From Nocardia amikacinitolerans NBRC 108937 (GTDB lineage Bacteria; Actinomycetota; Actinomycetes; Mycobacteriales; Mycobacteriaceae), in the NCBI RefSeq assembly GCF_001612615.1, contig NZ_BDAU01000033.1, positions 96,456-160,455 of the forward strand: a stretch of DNA of 64,000 bases. Direction: 5' to 3'. Each line of letters starts with the position of its first letter. Position 1 is the stretch's first letter. Below the pieces are notes generated by a model, which saw only the letters and a list, made by a program, of their open reading frames with translations, did no database searches and was not told where the DNA came from. A program made the position numbers and the translations under genes. Positions 18,210-26,316 of this stretch are shown here, one piece after another.

Positions 18210-18866
18210 ATGCCATGGACCAGACCTGAGATGGCCGCCAGGGCCGCCCGCGAATTGACCGACGGGCAGTACGTCAATCTCGGCATCGGGCTGCCGACAC
18301 TGGTGCCGAACTATGTGCCCGACGACATCACCGTCGTGCTGCACAGCGAGAACGGCATTCTCGGTGTCGGTCCGTATCCTATTGCGGGAGAGGAAGAACC
18401 GGATCTCATCAATGCGGGCAAGGAGACAGTGACGCTGCGCGGCGGCGGCTGCTACACCGATTCCGCGCTGTCGTTCGGCATCATCCGCGGTGGTCACCTC
18501 GACGTCGCGATCCTCGGGGCGATCCAAGTCTCGGCGGGCGGGGATCTCGCCAACTGGTCCATCCCCGGGAAGATGATCAAAGGCATGGGCGGCGCGATGG
18601 ACCTGGTGCACGGCGCGGGCCGCGTCATCGTGCTGACCGAGCACAATGCCAAGGACGGCAGCCCCAAGATCGTCGAACAGTGCACACTTCCGCTGACCGG
18701 AGTCGGTGTGGTGCATCGGATCATCACCGATCTCGCGGTGCTCGATGTCACCGTCACCGGATTGACGCTGCGGGAGCTCGCTCCTGGGGTCACACTCGAC
18801 GAGGTGCGGGCCAGAACCGGAGCGCCCGTACTGACGTCCTCGGAAGCGCTGATCTCGGGACAGTAG
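18210..18866 (+). CDS. 3-oxoacid/3-oxoadipate CoA-transferase, beta subunit
   Basis: 218 residues, ATG 18210, 50 bases after the alpha subunit with GAGG just upstream. The catalytic glutamate is in HSENGILGVGPYP, and the glycine-rich GGGCYTDSALSFGIIRGGH and IPGKMIKGMGGAMDLVHGA are hallmark B-subunit stretches (PcaJ/ScoB). It forms the active heterotetramer with the product of 17401-18159. Substrate choice between 3-oxoadipate and acetoacetate cannot be decided by eye; aromatic-cluster context favours a ring-derived oxoacid. Confidence 0.92.
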   Translation: MPWTRPEMAARAARELTDGQYVNLGIGLPTLVPNYVPDDITVVLHSENGILGVGPYPIAGEEEPDLINAGKETVTLRGGGCYTDSALSFGIIRGGHLDVAILGAIQVSAGGDLANWSIPGKMIKGMGGAMDLVHGAGRVIVLTEHNAKDGSPKIVEQCTLPLTGVGVVHRIITDLAVLDVTVTGLTLRELAPGVTLDEVRARTGAPVLTSSEALISGQ

Positions 18867-18928
18867 TCCGGCCATCGGAGGAATCGGCGGCATGCCACCT
18901 CGTGAATGCCGCTGCCGGCCGAAAGTCC

Positions 18929-18967
18929 CACTGGGGGCGCCTGACTCGAAGTCGGGCGCCCCCAGTG
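18929..18967. terminator. Strong bidirectional hairpin terminator
   Basis: CACTGGGGGCGCC (18929-18941) pairs perfectly with GGCGCCCCCAGTG (18955-18967), with further GACT/AGTC pairing inside. It lies between the convergent ends of the CoA-transferase operon and the esterase gene. Confidence 0.85.
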
Positions 18968-18970
18968 GTT

Positions 18971-19801
18971 TCAGGACAACCGTGCCCGCAGCCAGGCCGC
19001 GGTGAGCGCCAGGTTGGCGGAACTATCGAAGGCGGGATCCTCGTGTCCGGCGCCGCCGAGCACACAGTATGTCGAGTCGACCCGCGCTCGAGCGAGGGCG
19101 TCGTGCAGCATCCGGCTCTGAGTTTCCGATGCAATGTGGTCGCGGTCGCCGTGGGCGATGAGGAAAGGCGGAGCGGCCGAGTGCACGCGCGCGAGTGGAC
19201 TGGCCGCGGCGACCTCGGTGTCGTCGACGGCGATCGAACCCCTTCCGAATAGGGCGGATTCGACAGGTGGGGTGACGACCAGCTGTTCCAGTCGAGTTCG
19301 CCTGCTGTTGGCGATGAGGTCGCTGGGTGCGAACCAGGCGACGACGGCCTGTACCGAACTGGCTCGGTCGGGATGATCCCCGAGCCGGCCTTCCAATTCG
19401 GTGTCACCGGCGGTCAAGCCGACCAGAGTCGCCAGACAGCCCCCCGCGGAGGCGCCCCACACGCCGATACGATCGACGCCGAGGCCGTGGGTGGCGCCGC
19501 ACGCGCGTAACCACCGTACGGCGGCTTTCACATCGTGCACCTGGGCCGGGTACCGCGCGTCCGGGGCCAATCGATAGTTGACGGCCGCCACTGCGATCCC
19601 ATGGCGCGCTATTGCGGACAATCGCTGGTCCGCGTTGTCCTTCTTGTCGCCGACGGTCCAGCCGCCGCCGTGCAGATAGACGACGACGGGGACTGGCGTG
19701 TCGGAGACGGGGCGATGAAGATCGAGAGTGAGCTTCTGCGTGCCGACGGTCGCATAGGGCAGGTCGTAGTCGATCTCGATGCGGTGTGCGGTGTTGTCCA
19801 T
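18971..19801 (-). CDS. Alpha/beta-hydrolase esterase (HSL/BD-FAE type)
   Basis: 276 residues from ATG 19801. It has the oxyanion motif YLHGGGW, the nucleophile elbow GASAGG, a likely catalytic Asp in AHGDRDHIA and a His in GGAGHEDPAF, as expected of carboxylesterases of the hormone-sensitive-lipase/BD-FAE group. It likely releases an acid from an ester feeding the neighbouring catabolic pathway, but the substrate is unknown. It lies 49 bases after the DoxX gene in the same direction, and the operator-like site at 20451 stands before both, so it may belong to the same regulon. Confidence 0.87.
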   Translation of the reverse strand: MDNTAHRIEIDYDLPYATVGTQKLTLDLHRPVSDTPVPVVVYLHGGGWTVGDKKDNADQRLSAIARHGIAVAAVNYRLAPDARYPAQVHDVKAAVRWLRACGATHGLGVDRIGVWGASAGGCLATLVGLTAGDTELEGRLGDHPDRASSVQAVVAWFAPSDLIANSRRTRLEQLVVTPPVESALFGRGSIAVDDTEVAAASPLARVHSAAPPFLIAHGDRDHIASETQSRMLHDALARARVDSTYCVLGGAGHEDPAFDSSANLALTAAWLRARLS

Positions 19802-19850
19802 GAAGTGGGTCCTTCCAGTGAATCTCGGGATCGCGTCGCGAACTGAGATG

Positions 19851-20249
19851 TCAGTCGCGTGCGGCGTCGAGGTAGGCGAAGACCAGGCCGCCGAGCATGG
19901 CCGCGTTCTTCTGGAACTGGATGCGCTGCTGCTTGCGAATCGCTGGTTCATCGGTGGTCCAGTAGGAGTGGCCGGCAAAGGTGGTCGGCACCAGCGATGC
20001 GAAGAGCGCCACCGCAGACAGGCGGGGCATGATCCCCAGCGCCAACAGCATGCCGCCCACGGCCTGCGCGGTGCCGTTGGCGCGCACGATCAAGGTGTCG
20101 TTGGACGGGATCGGGGCGACCTTTCGGATCGTCGCCAGTGTGCTCGCGGCGAGTTCGACGCGTGCACCGGGCTCGCGCGCGGCTTCCCATCCGAGCACGG
20201 CATAGGTGGATCCGGTAAGGATCCGTGCGGCAGTACGGAGCGCGTTCAT
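19851..20249 (-). CDS. DoxX-like membrane protein
   Basis: 132 residues with four hydrophobic segments: ARILTGSTYAVLGWEA, GGMLLALGIMP, LSAVALFASLVPTT and AAMLGGLVFAYLDAARD. The family feature FQKNAAMLGGLVF near the end is typical of DoxX proteins, integral membrane proteins linked to redox or thiol-stress complexes. It is the first gene of the DoxX/esterase pair. The ATG at 20249 has GAAGGGGACC just upstream. Confidence 0.85.
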   Translation of the reverse strand: MNALRTAARILTGSTYAVLGWEAAREPGARVELAASTLATIRKVAPIPSNDTLIVRANGTAQAVGGMLLALGIMPRLSAVALFASLVPTTFAGHSYWTTDEPAIRKQQRIQFQKNAAMLGGLVFAYLDAARD

Positions 20250-20450
20250 ACGCGGGTCCCCTTCTCGTGTTCCGGTGCGGTGATCGTTGACGGCCGATCG
20301 GTCGCCCGGCGCTGCCGCGTGGCGAGGTCGGCCTTCGAGCAGTGCCGGGTCCGTCCAAGCCGACCGAGTGCGGGGCGCACCACCAGAGACCGCACCGGGT
20401 GTCCTCGCAGGCGGGCCATGGTTCCAGGGACGGTCAACTGCTCGCGGTCT

Positions 20451-20465
20451 TCTGTATAGCAGAAC
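20451..20465. promoter_or_regulatory. Operator-like site, copy 4, before the DoxX/esterase operon
   Basis: TTCTGTATAGCAGAA has perfect 5-base inverted arms (TTCTG/CAGAA). It matches the three sites at 13674-13798 in length and fixed bases (TTCT-N8-GAA) and lies about 200 bases upstream of the DoxX ATG. Confidence 0.55.
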
Positions 20466-20508
20466 ATTTTCCGCTGTGCGAAACTTTCCAGAGTTGTCCT
20501 GTCAGAGC

Positions 20509-21135
20509 TCAGGCGAGAATCTGACCGCCGTGAAACCGCTCGAGGTCTTCGATGAGAAAGGCGACCGTCTCCACCGCTTGCATGGCATATGTGAGCTCGT
20601 CGCCGACAGCGCTCACGACGGTGACGGTGTCCGTGGCCTCGTCCGCCCAGCGGGCGAACAGGCGACGGTATGCGTCGTCGGCTCGGTCCGCCAGTGCCTG
20701 AACTTTGCCGCGATAGACCGAGAGCCCGATCGGATCCGGTTGGACCCGAAGAGCTTCCATGGTGCGGCGAGTGCCTTCGTCGAGGAGTCCGATCAGGGTG
20801 GTGAGCTCGTCGGGCAGGGCGGTGAGACGGTGCCGATCGGCCTGCGCTGCCGCCGCGACCAAGTGGTCCATGACCACGTCCAAGGCTCGGCACAGGCGGC
20901 GGAGATCTAGGGATTCGGCATCGGTGCGAGCACCGGTCGCGAGCACGGTGCACATCCGGTCGACCAGCACGTCCCCGGCTCGACCCAGCCGCGCCATGCG
21001 CTCACTGATCTCGCGATGATCGGCGTCCGGCCCGCTCAGGTATCGGAGCGTCTGGGCTCCGTGCACGAGGTTGTGCGCGACAGCTCGGAAATAGTCGCGG
21101 ACGCTATACGGTATGAAGGTTTCTTCCTGCGGCAT
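20509..21135 (-). CDS. DUF47/PhoU-like protein
   Basis: 208 residues; I choose ATG 21135 because CAGGAG lies 7 bases before it. It is all-helical with repeated acidic heptads: SVRDYFRAVAHNLVHGAQTL near the start, MDHLVAAAAQADRHRLTALP in the middle and VGDELTYAMQAVETVAFLIE at the end. That is the PhoU-like two-bundle fold of the DUF47 family, typically encoded with phosphate transporters. Here it is the last gene of the MspA/VTC/DUF4956/CotH operon, 42 bases after CotH, which gives the operon a phosphate link. It is slightly shorter than many DUF47 proteins but complete in pattern. Confidence 0.72.
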   Translation of the reverse strand: MPQEETFIPYSVRDYFRAVAHNLVHGAQTLRYLSGPDADHREISERMARLGRAGDVLVDRMCTVLATGARTDAESLDLRRLCRALDVVMDHLVAAAAQADRHRLTALPDELTTLIGLLDEGTRRTMEALRVQPDPIGLSVYRGKVQALADRADDAYRRLFARWADEATDTVTVVSAVGDELTYAMQAVETVAFLIEDLERFHGGQILA

Positions 21136-21177
21136 GATTTGCTCCTGTGCTTCGCGGATAGCCGGCACGGCGCGAGC

Positions 21178-22716
21178 TCACGATCGGTCGATCACGGGGT
21201 TGGCGGCTAGCGCCTCGGCGCGTCGCTGGAGACGCTCAGCGAGCTCGTCGGTCCGAGTTTTCAGTGTTTCCTCCGTCAGCCCGTCCGACGTGGGCACCGT
21301 CGCGGCCACCTCCTCGGTGATCTCGACGGCTCGGCCGTTCGCGAAGAACTCGTCGTACAGCTGCCGGTACGCGTCCTCGTACTGCGCGGTGAACGCGCTC
21401 GATGCGAGGTATCGATCGATCAGCGTATTGCCGATCTTGATTCCCGAAGCGCCCGAGGGCATTTCCGGGGGAATCTGTGCGTTGCCGCCCCCGAACGAGA
21501 TGATGATCTCGTCGTGCGGGCCCGCTGTCGAGTCGCTCTGCAGGACGAGATTGAGATCCCAAGAAATGATGGAGAATTTCTGCGTCTCCAAGTCGTACCA
21601 GAGAAAGCCGTTGCGGCCGGGACCGGAGATGTCGTCGAAGTTGACCAGCAGGTTCTGAGTGGCGGTGTACCGGGCCAAGGATGCGGTGTCGACCCGGTTA
21701 CCGAGTTCCGCCGCGAACGTCGCGTCGTCCGCCTCGTCCAGCCATTTCAGGAAGGAGATGATTGGCTGCAAGTCCATCGAACCCTGCCCGTTGACCTGAG
21801 TGAACTGCTCGGCGTAGGTGGTCTGGTCGTCGCCCTGGTAGCTGAAGTCCGCGTCCGCGGTGACCTTATATAGCACGCCGTCGCCCTCGGTCAACGAGTC
21901 CGCGTAGCCCTCGTCGGGATGTTCGAGAATCAGCCTGGTCTGGGATGCGGAACCGTTGACCGAATACACCGCGTAGCCGTACCGCTGGGTCGGTTGCCCG
22001 GACTCGGCGGTGATCTCCAGCGCCACCGCCTCGTTGAGTACCGGAGATCCCGGTCGGATCGACAACTCGGTCATCCCTTGATATGCCCGGCCTTCGACGT
22101 ACTCGTTGAAGCTGAGCAGCAGCGGCAGCGAGGCGGGATCGTCCACGCTGAGGATGACCATATTCGCCGGTCCCATTCCTTGGCCCGCTTGGTCGCCCCT
22201 GGCCGGTGCGTGGGCTCCACCGGTTGCGTGGTCGGCGCCGGGCCGCTGTTCGCCACCGGGTTGTTGGGCGCCACCTAGTTGTTGCGCGCCGCCCGGCCGA
22301 TGTTCGATGCCACGCAGGCTCATCAAGGTCGAATTGCCCTTCAGCCGGGCCGCGACATCGGTGAGTAGCGTGCCGTCGATTGTGACCTCGGCACTGACCC
22401 AGTCCTTTTCCCCCTCCTTTTGATAGGTCTCGATCATGTCCTGATATTCGGCGGCATTGATCTCGACGGTGATCTCGTGCTCGGTGGTCGCGTCGAACAG
22501 GTCGACGGTGCCCGCGATATTCTCGGTGATCGGCGAGCTGATCACCGACGCGTCACCGGTGATCAGCGGCCGTATCGGCGCCGTGCCGAAGACGGTTGCC
22601 ATGACAGTGACGAAGACGCCGAACGCGGCGGCCAGTTTCCAGTTCTGCCGCAGTGACCTCGGAAACCGGTGGCGTAAGCGCGATTTCGGCGGCTGAGGGG
22701 CTCCAGCGGATGACAT
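21178..22716 (-). CDS. CotH-family protein kinase-like, membrane-anchored
   Basis: 512 residues. A basic N-terminus and one transmembrane helix (about 28-48) place the rest outside the membrane. The CotH signature is present: RLKGNST (residues 124-130, nucleotide-binding Lys), NFDD at 359-362 and SWDLN at 385-389 with the catalytic/metal Asp. CotH proteins are atypical kinases first known from spore coats. Between RLKGNST and the next beta region lies a Gly/Gln/Pro-rich low-complexity insert (about 138-183, with repeated GGAQQ) not usual for the family. Its ATG abuts the DUF4956 stop by one shared base. Partnership with VTC and DUF4956 is a recurrent bacterial arrangement. Confidence 0.87.
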   Translation of the reverse strand: MSSAGAPQPPKSRLRHRFPRSLRQNWKLAAAFGVFVTVMATVFGTAPIRPLITGDASVISSPITENIAGTVDLFDATTEHEITVEINAAEYQDMIETYQKEGEKDWVSAEVTIDGTLLTDVAARLKGNSTLMSLRGIEHRPGGAQQLGGAQQPGGEQRPGADHATGGAHAPARGDQAGQGMGPANMVILSVDDPASLPLLLSFNEYVEGRAYQGMTELSIRPGSPVLNEAVALEITAESGQPTQRYGYAVYSVNGSASQTRLILEHPDEGYADSLTEGDGVLYKVTADADFSYQGDDQTTYAEQFTQVNGQGSMDLQPIISFLKWLDEADDATFAAELGNRVDTASLARYTATQNLLVNFDDISGPGRNGFLWYDLETQKFSIISWDLNLVLQSDSTAGPHDEIIISFGGGNAQIPPEMPSGASGIKIGNTLIDRYLASSAFTAQYEDAYRQLYDEFFANGRAVEITEEVAATVPTSDGLTEETLKTRTDELAERLQRRAEALAANPVIDRS

Positions 22717-23393
22717 CAGATATCAGTCTGGTCGTAGCCGGTCAGCACCGTGACGCGCTGACCGGTGTTGACGCCGCTGAGGGCGGAGATCAACTCGGCG
22801 GGCCGGACGCCCTGCTTCAGCTGCGCGGTGTAGTAGAACTCGGTCAAGGCCCCTGCGCGGACGCTTTCGGTGCTGACCAGCTCGAACTCCTTGGTGTTGG
22901 CCACCAGGATGTCCTCGACCACGGCCTGATAGCCGGGCTCGGGCGGCACCTGCACCTTGATCACCTGCCGCTGCACGTCCAGCTTGAACCAATTGAAGCG
23001 ATGCATCAGCAGCAGCACCAGGCATATGGCGACGGTGGCGGCGATGGCGAGCACATAGAAGCGGGTGCCGGTGGTCATGCCGATCGCCATCACCAGGAAG
23101 ATGAAGCCGACGTCTCGGGTCTCCTTGATGGCGTTGCGGAATCGGATCACCGACAGTGCACCGACCAGCGCGAACGCGCGGGCGATATTCGACCCGACGA
23201 CGAGCATGATCAGGCTGATCACCATGCCGACCACGACGAGGGTCTGCACGTAGGACTGGCTGTAGGAAATGTTCTTGTGGGTCCGTTTATAGACGAACGC
23301 GATTATTGACGACAGGACGAACGACAGCGACAGCGACACCACGATGTCGAAAGTGGTGAAGGTGCCGCTCAGGTCCTGGATGTCGAGATTCAT
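22716..23393 (-). CDS. DUF4956 membrane protein
   Basis: 225 residues from ATG 23393, overlapping the VTC gene by 4 bases. Four hydrophobic helices occupy roughly residues 18-35, 50-68, 70-85 and 100-125. The conserved core is FALVGALSVIRFRNAIKETR followed by DVGFIFLVMAIGMTTG. The remaining 90 residues form a soluble cytosolic alpha/beta domain. The family has no settled biochemistry but recurrently sits beside VTC and CotH genes, so a channel or partner role for polyphosphate synthesis or export is the favoured idea. Confidence 0.88.
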   Translation of the reverse strand: MNLDIQDLSGTFTTFDIVVSLSLSFVLSSIIAFVYKRTHKNISYSQSYVQTLVVVGMVISLIMLVVGSNIARAFALVGALSVIRFRNAIKETRDVGFIFLVMAIGMTTGTRFYVLAIAATVAICLVLLLMHRFNWFKLDVQRQVIKVQVPPEPGYQAVVEDILVANTKEFELVSTESVRAGALTEFYYTAQLKQGVRPAELISALSGVNTGQRVTVLTGYDQTDI

Positions 23394-24301
23394 GACTGTA
23401 CCTCTGCGCGCGAGTCGGGACGATGCGCCGCGAAATCGGCTATGTCGTCGAGTGATTGGAACCGAGAGCGCGGAGCGAGCCGGTAGGCCTCGACGCTCTG
23501 GCAGTACTTCGAGATCCGCACGACCGACATGTTCAGCCGTGCGGTGAGATCGGAGACCCAGTACGGAATGCGCTCGTTGGCCTTGATCTCCACGATGCAC
23601 AGGTGTGGCGGGATGATGAAGCGGTTCTCCGTCACCGCGCCCAGATGGAAGTCGCGGTCACGCCCGTGCACCCGGTGATCGATGGTGGCGCGCAAGCCGA
23701 GATCGGAGTCGGTGCCGACGAACGCCTCCCGGTTGTAGCCGGTGGTGACGATCGGACGCAGGTCCAGCTTGGTAACCAGCTCGCTGACTTCGTTGACGAA
23801 GGCCTGTTGGCGCCCCTCCAAGGAGATATCGAGACGGCCAGCGCACAACGCGCGGGCTTGATGGTACGGCAGCCGGATGCGTCGCTTCTGCGTCACACGA
23901 TTCACCCGCTGTTTGATCTCGACGAAAACCGGTGTCTCTTCGGTCACTTCGCCCGGGTCGCCGTACAGGCGCAGCCGCAATTTGCGGCGGAACTTCAAGC
24001 CTTCGATCTTCTCCCAGTAGAAGCGCAGATTCCGGGTGTCGTAGTACAGGCTGGTCACCGGGTAGCCGCCGGCGTCTCCATGTGCGTCTGCGGCCATGCG
24101 GTCGCGCAGTGCGGCACGCAGCGCCGGGACGTCGCGCTCGTCGGCCAAGTACTTGATCTCGTACCGGTTGAACGCGTGTAGTGCGCTGGCGGTCTCGGTG
24201 ACCACGCTGCGTTCCTCGTCGCTGTGGGCGACTATGGAAGTGCCGCCGGTGTCTTGGACGGTCCGGCCATTGAAATTGGACAGCCGTTCGAACAGTTTCA
24301 C
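23390..24301 (-). CDS. VTC-domain polyphosphate polymerase
   Basis: 303 residues from GTG 24301 after a strong AGGAGG. The tunnel-fold signature is complete: RYEIKYL (46-52), SLYYDT (84-89), KFRRKLRLRLYG (103-114), VFVEIKQR (125-132), KRRIRLPY and later IVEIKANERIPYW. These basic and acidic strands form the triphosphate tunnel of VTC-type polymerases, which build polyphosphate from ATP. It is cytosolic with no membrane helix of its own, so the adjacent DUF4956 protein may anchor it. It starts 47 bases after the MspA gene, with overlapping genes downstream. Activity is inferred from the family. Confidence 0.88.
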   Translation of the reverse strand: MKLFERLSNFNGRTVQDTGGTSIVAHSDEERSVVTETASALHAFNRYEIKYLADERDVPALRAALRDRMAADAHGDAGGYPVTSLYYDTRNLRFYWEKIEGLKFRRKLRLRLYGDPGEVTEETPVFVEIKQRVNRVTQKRRIRLPYHQARALCAGRLDISLEGRQQAFVNEVSELVTKLDLRPIVTTGYNREAFVGTDSDLGLRATIDHRVHGRDRDFHLGAVTENRFIIPPHLCIVEIKANERIPYWVSDLTARLNMSVVRISKYCQSVEAYRLAPRSRFQSLDDIADFAAHRPDSRAEVQS

Positions 24302-24348
24302 CGTTCCTCCTCTGTTGTGGACGTGCGGACCACGCTGCAATCGGCGAT

Positions 24349-25035
24349 CTATCCGATGCTGAAAGGCTGTCCGTACACGGTGACCTTGGTCTTCGAACCC
24401 TTCTGGTACGCGGTGACATTCGCGTACAGTCGTGCCTGCGCGTAGCCGGCGCAGCCGGTGAGCCCGAAAGTCTTGTCGGTGAAGGTGAGGCTGCCGTTGT
24501 TGCCTTCGAACGTGAAGTAGCCGACCGTTTCGGTGTCGCCGTTCTCGTCCTTCTGCTCGATCTGCAGGATCGAATACCGCTTGACCTCGCCGGGCCCGAG
24601 CGTGACATCGCCGCCTGCCGCGGCGCTGACGGCGATGTCGCCGTCGCCGAGCTCGGCATCGCCGCCAGCGTCGGCGCCGGCACCGAAGGCGACCTGGCAC
24701 CCGATGATGTAGCCGACCTCGATGCGGCCGCTGGTCATCGACTCCGCGCCGGTGACGGCGACATGGCCGGAGACCCAGACGTTACGGTGCAGCGGTGTGG
24801 CGCCCATCGATGGCGAAATCGTCGCGGAATCGTCGCTGGTGACCGTCACGATCCCACCGTCGATGAGTGTCTCACTGACAGAGACCGGCGGTAGTTCGAC
24901 GAATTGATCGGCGTGCGCCGCGCCTGGCGACAGAAATCCGAGCGCGACGGCGGTGCCGCCTGCCAGGCTGACGATGCGAATAGCGCGGCTGCCGAGGGTC
25001 CTGTTCAAACCGTGTCCTTGTGCTGTGCTGATCAT
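24349..25035 (-). CDS. MspA-family outer-membrane porin (second of a tandem pair)
   Basis: 228 residues from ATG 25035 with GAGGCTCGA before it. A signal peptide ends at LSPGAAHADQF. The mature part carries MspA family marks: an early ELPPVSVSETLIDGG, HRNVWVSGHVAVTG, the GRIEVGYIIGCQV strand, and the late GCAGYAQARLYANV followed by a short C-terminus ending QPFSIG. Octameric MspA porins open the mycolate outer membrane to small hydrophilic solutes including phosphate. The identical last residues (YGQPFSIG) in the upstream gene show tandem duplication followed by divergence. It begins 7 bases after that gene. Confidence 0.9.
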   Translation of the reverse strand: MISTAQGHGLNRTLGSRAIRIVSLAGGTAVALGFLSPGAAHADQFVELPPVSVSETLIDGGIVTVTSDDSATISPSMGATPLHRNVWVSGHVAVTGAESMTSGRIEVGYIIGCQVAFGAGADAGGDAELGDGDIAVSAAAGGDVTLGPGEVKRYSILQIEQKDENGDTETVGYFTFEGNNGSLTFTDKTFGLTGCAGYAQARLYANVTAYQKGSKTKVTVYGQPFSIG

Positions 25036-25042
25036 TCGAGCC

Positions 25043-25639
25043 TCAGCCGATGCTGAAGGGCTGGCCGTACAGCGCACCGGTGTACCGGTGCGCGCCATTG
25101 TCGGTGGTCAGGCTGACAACCGAACGGGCCTGCGCGTAGCCGCCGCAACCGGTGATCTCGATGCCCTGATCTCGGTATCGGATGCTCGCCTTGCCGTCGA
25201 CGAGGTCGATATCGGTCACCTTCGCGTACTTCACCTCGCCCGCGTTCAGTGGCACCGCCAATCCCGCGGAGACCGAGGGGGAGTCGAGGTCGATCGTGGC
25301 ACCGAGTTCAGCCTTCAGTCCCTCGAGATCGACCTGGCAGCCGACGAGATAGCCGATTTCGAGCTCGGTTTCGACGTCCGCGGGCGCTGTCCCGGTGGCG
25401 TTGCCGCTGACCCACGCGGTACGACCGGTGCCGTTGGCGTTGAGTGCGGGGGAAATCACGGCATGCTCGCCGAAGCTGTTGAAGAAGTACGGGCCCACGG
25501 TTCGTTCGCCGCCGGGGAGGTCTATCGCGGTGTCGGCGTGCGCGGTGCCCGCGCAGGTGGGAACCGCGATAACGGTGGCGATCAGCCCCAGTCCGATCCG
25601 GCGCCGGTATCCCGCCATCCGATTGTTGTCAGTTCGCAT
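25043..25639 (-). CDS. MspA-family outer-membrane porin (first of a tandem pair)
   Basis: 198 residues from ATG 25639. A basic N-terminus and hydrophobic stretch end at CAGTAHADTAID (signal peptide). Family marks are DLPGGERTVGPYFFNSFGEH, TAWVSGNATG, LEIGYLVGCQVDLEG and GCGGYAQARSVVSL, ending YGQPFSIG. It is 30 residues shorter than the next gene, mostly in the mid-barrel region. It is the first gene of the six-gene operon running to 20509, so its promoter should drive the polyphosphate genes as well. It is divergent from the broken response regulator at 25877. Confidence 0.9.
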   Translation of the reverse strand: MRTDNNRMAGYRRRIGLGLIATVIAVPTCAGTAHADTAIDLPGGERTVGPYFFNSFGEHAVISPALNANGTGRTAWVSGNATGTAPADVETELEIGYLVGCQVDLEGLKAELGATIDLDSPSVSAGLAVPLNAGEVKYAKVTDIDLVDGKASIRYRDQGIEITGCGGYAQARSVVSLTTDNGAHRYTGALYGQPFSIG

Positions 25640-25876
25640 CGATGTCTTTCGCGTGCAGGGTTTTTGCTGGTCTGTCGACCGTTGTGTGGCTGCCGTGCGC
25701 CGCGAGCGGAATGCCCACGTGATGTTGCGCGCGGAATCACGCAGCAGCCATCTAGAAGACAAATGGATGAAGCTCAGGTGAATGCCCGACGAACCTGGCA
25801 GATTGCTGTGAGCAACGGTGCGGGTCAGTGCGGGTGGCGTGTGCGCGTCTCGAATCGAGAGCCCTATCCTGGACCG

Positions 25877-26316
25877 GTGCACGACCGCGTCAAGTCCCGC
25901 GCCGCGATCGGTTTGGTCGCCGGCGACGACTATGTCATCAGGCCGTTCGGCCTGGAGGAGGTCATGCTGTGGTTGCGGGCGATCCTGCGCAGGACCGCCG
26001 GGCCCGAACCGGACCCATGGCAACCTCGGTTGCGCCTGGACGTCGACGCCCACCGGGCGCATCGGGCGGGCGTGAAATTTATTTGTGTGCGACAGAATTC
26101 GGCCTGCTCGAGTATCTGATGGTGAATGCCGAGCGAGTGGTGAGCAAACAACAGATCATCGACCGGGTGCGGGGCGGGGAGAAGGGGCGAGACGGACGAG
26201 TGGTGGAGACCTTCATCAGCCAGCTGCGCAGGAAGGTCGACACCGGCCATCCGCCTCCGATACACGCCATCCGCGGCGTCGGCTACACCCTCCGGCTGAC
26301 GAGCGATCGTTCGTGA
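25877..26316 (+). pseudogene. OmpR-family response regulator, 5'-truncated and frameshifted
   Basis: From GTG 25877 one frame gives only the last third of a receiver domain (IGLVAGDDYVIRPFGLEEVM, LWLRAILRRTAG). The phosphoacceptor Asp half is absent and the usual conserved Lys is Arg (VIRPF for VTKPF). Near 26065 the coding moves to another frame, where a good winged-helix output domain continues (ATEFGLLEYLMVNAERVVSK, VETFISQLRRKVDTGH, IRGVGYTLRL) to the TGA at 26314-26316. One lost base explains the shift. Its partner kinase follows with a GTGA overlap and is intact, so the system has lost its regulator. Confidence 0.82.
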
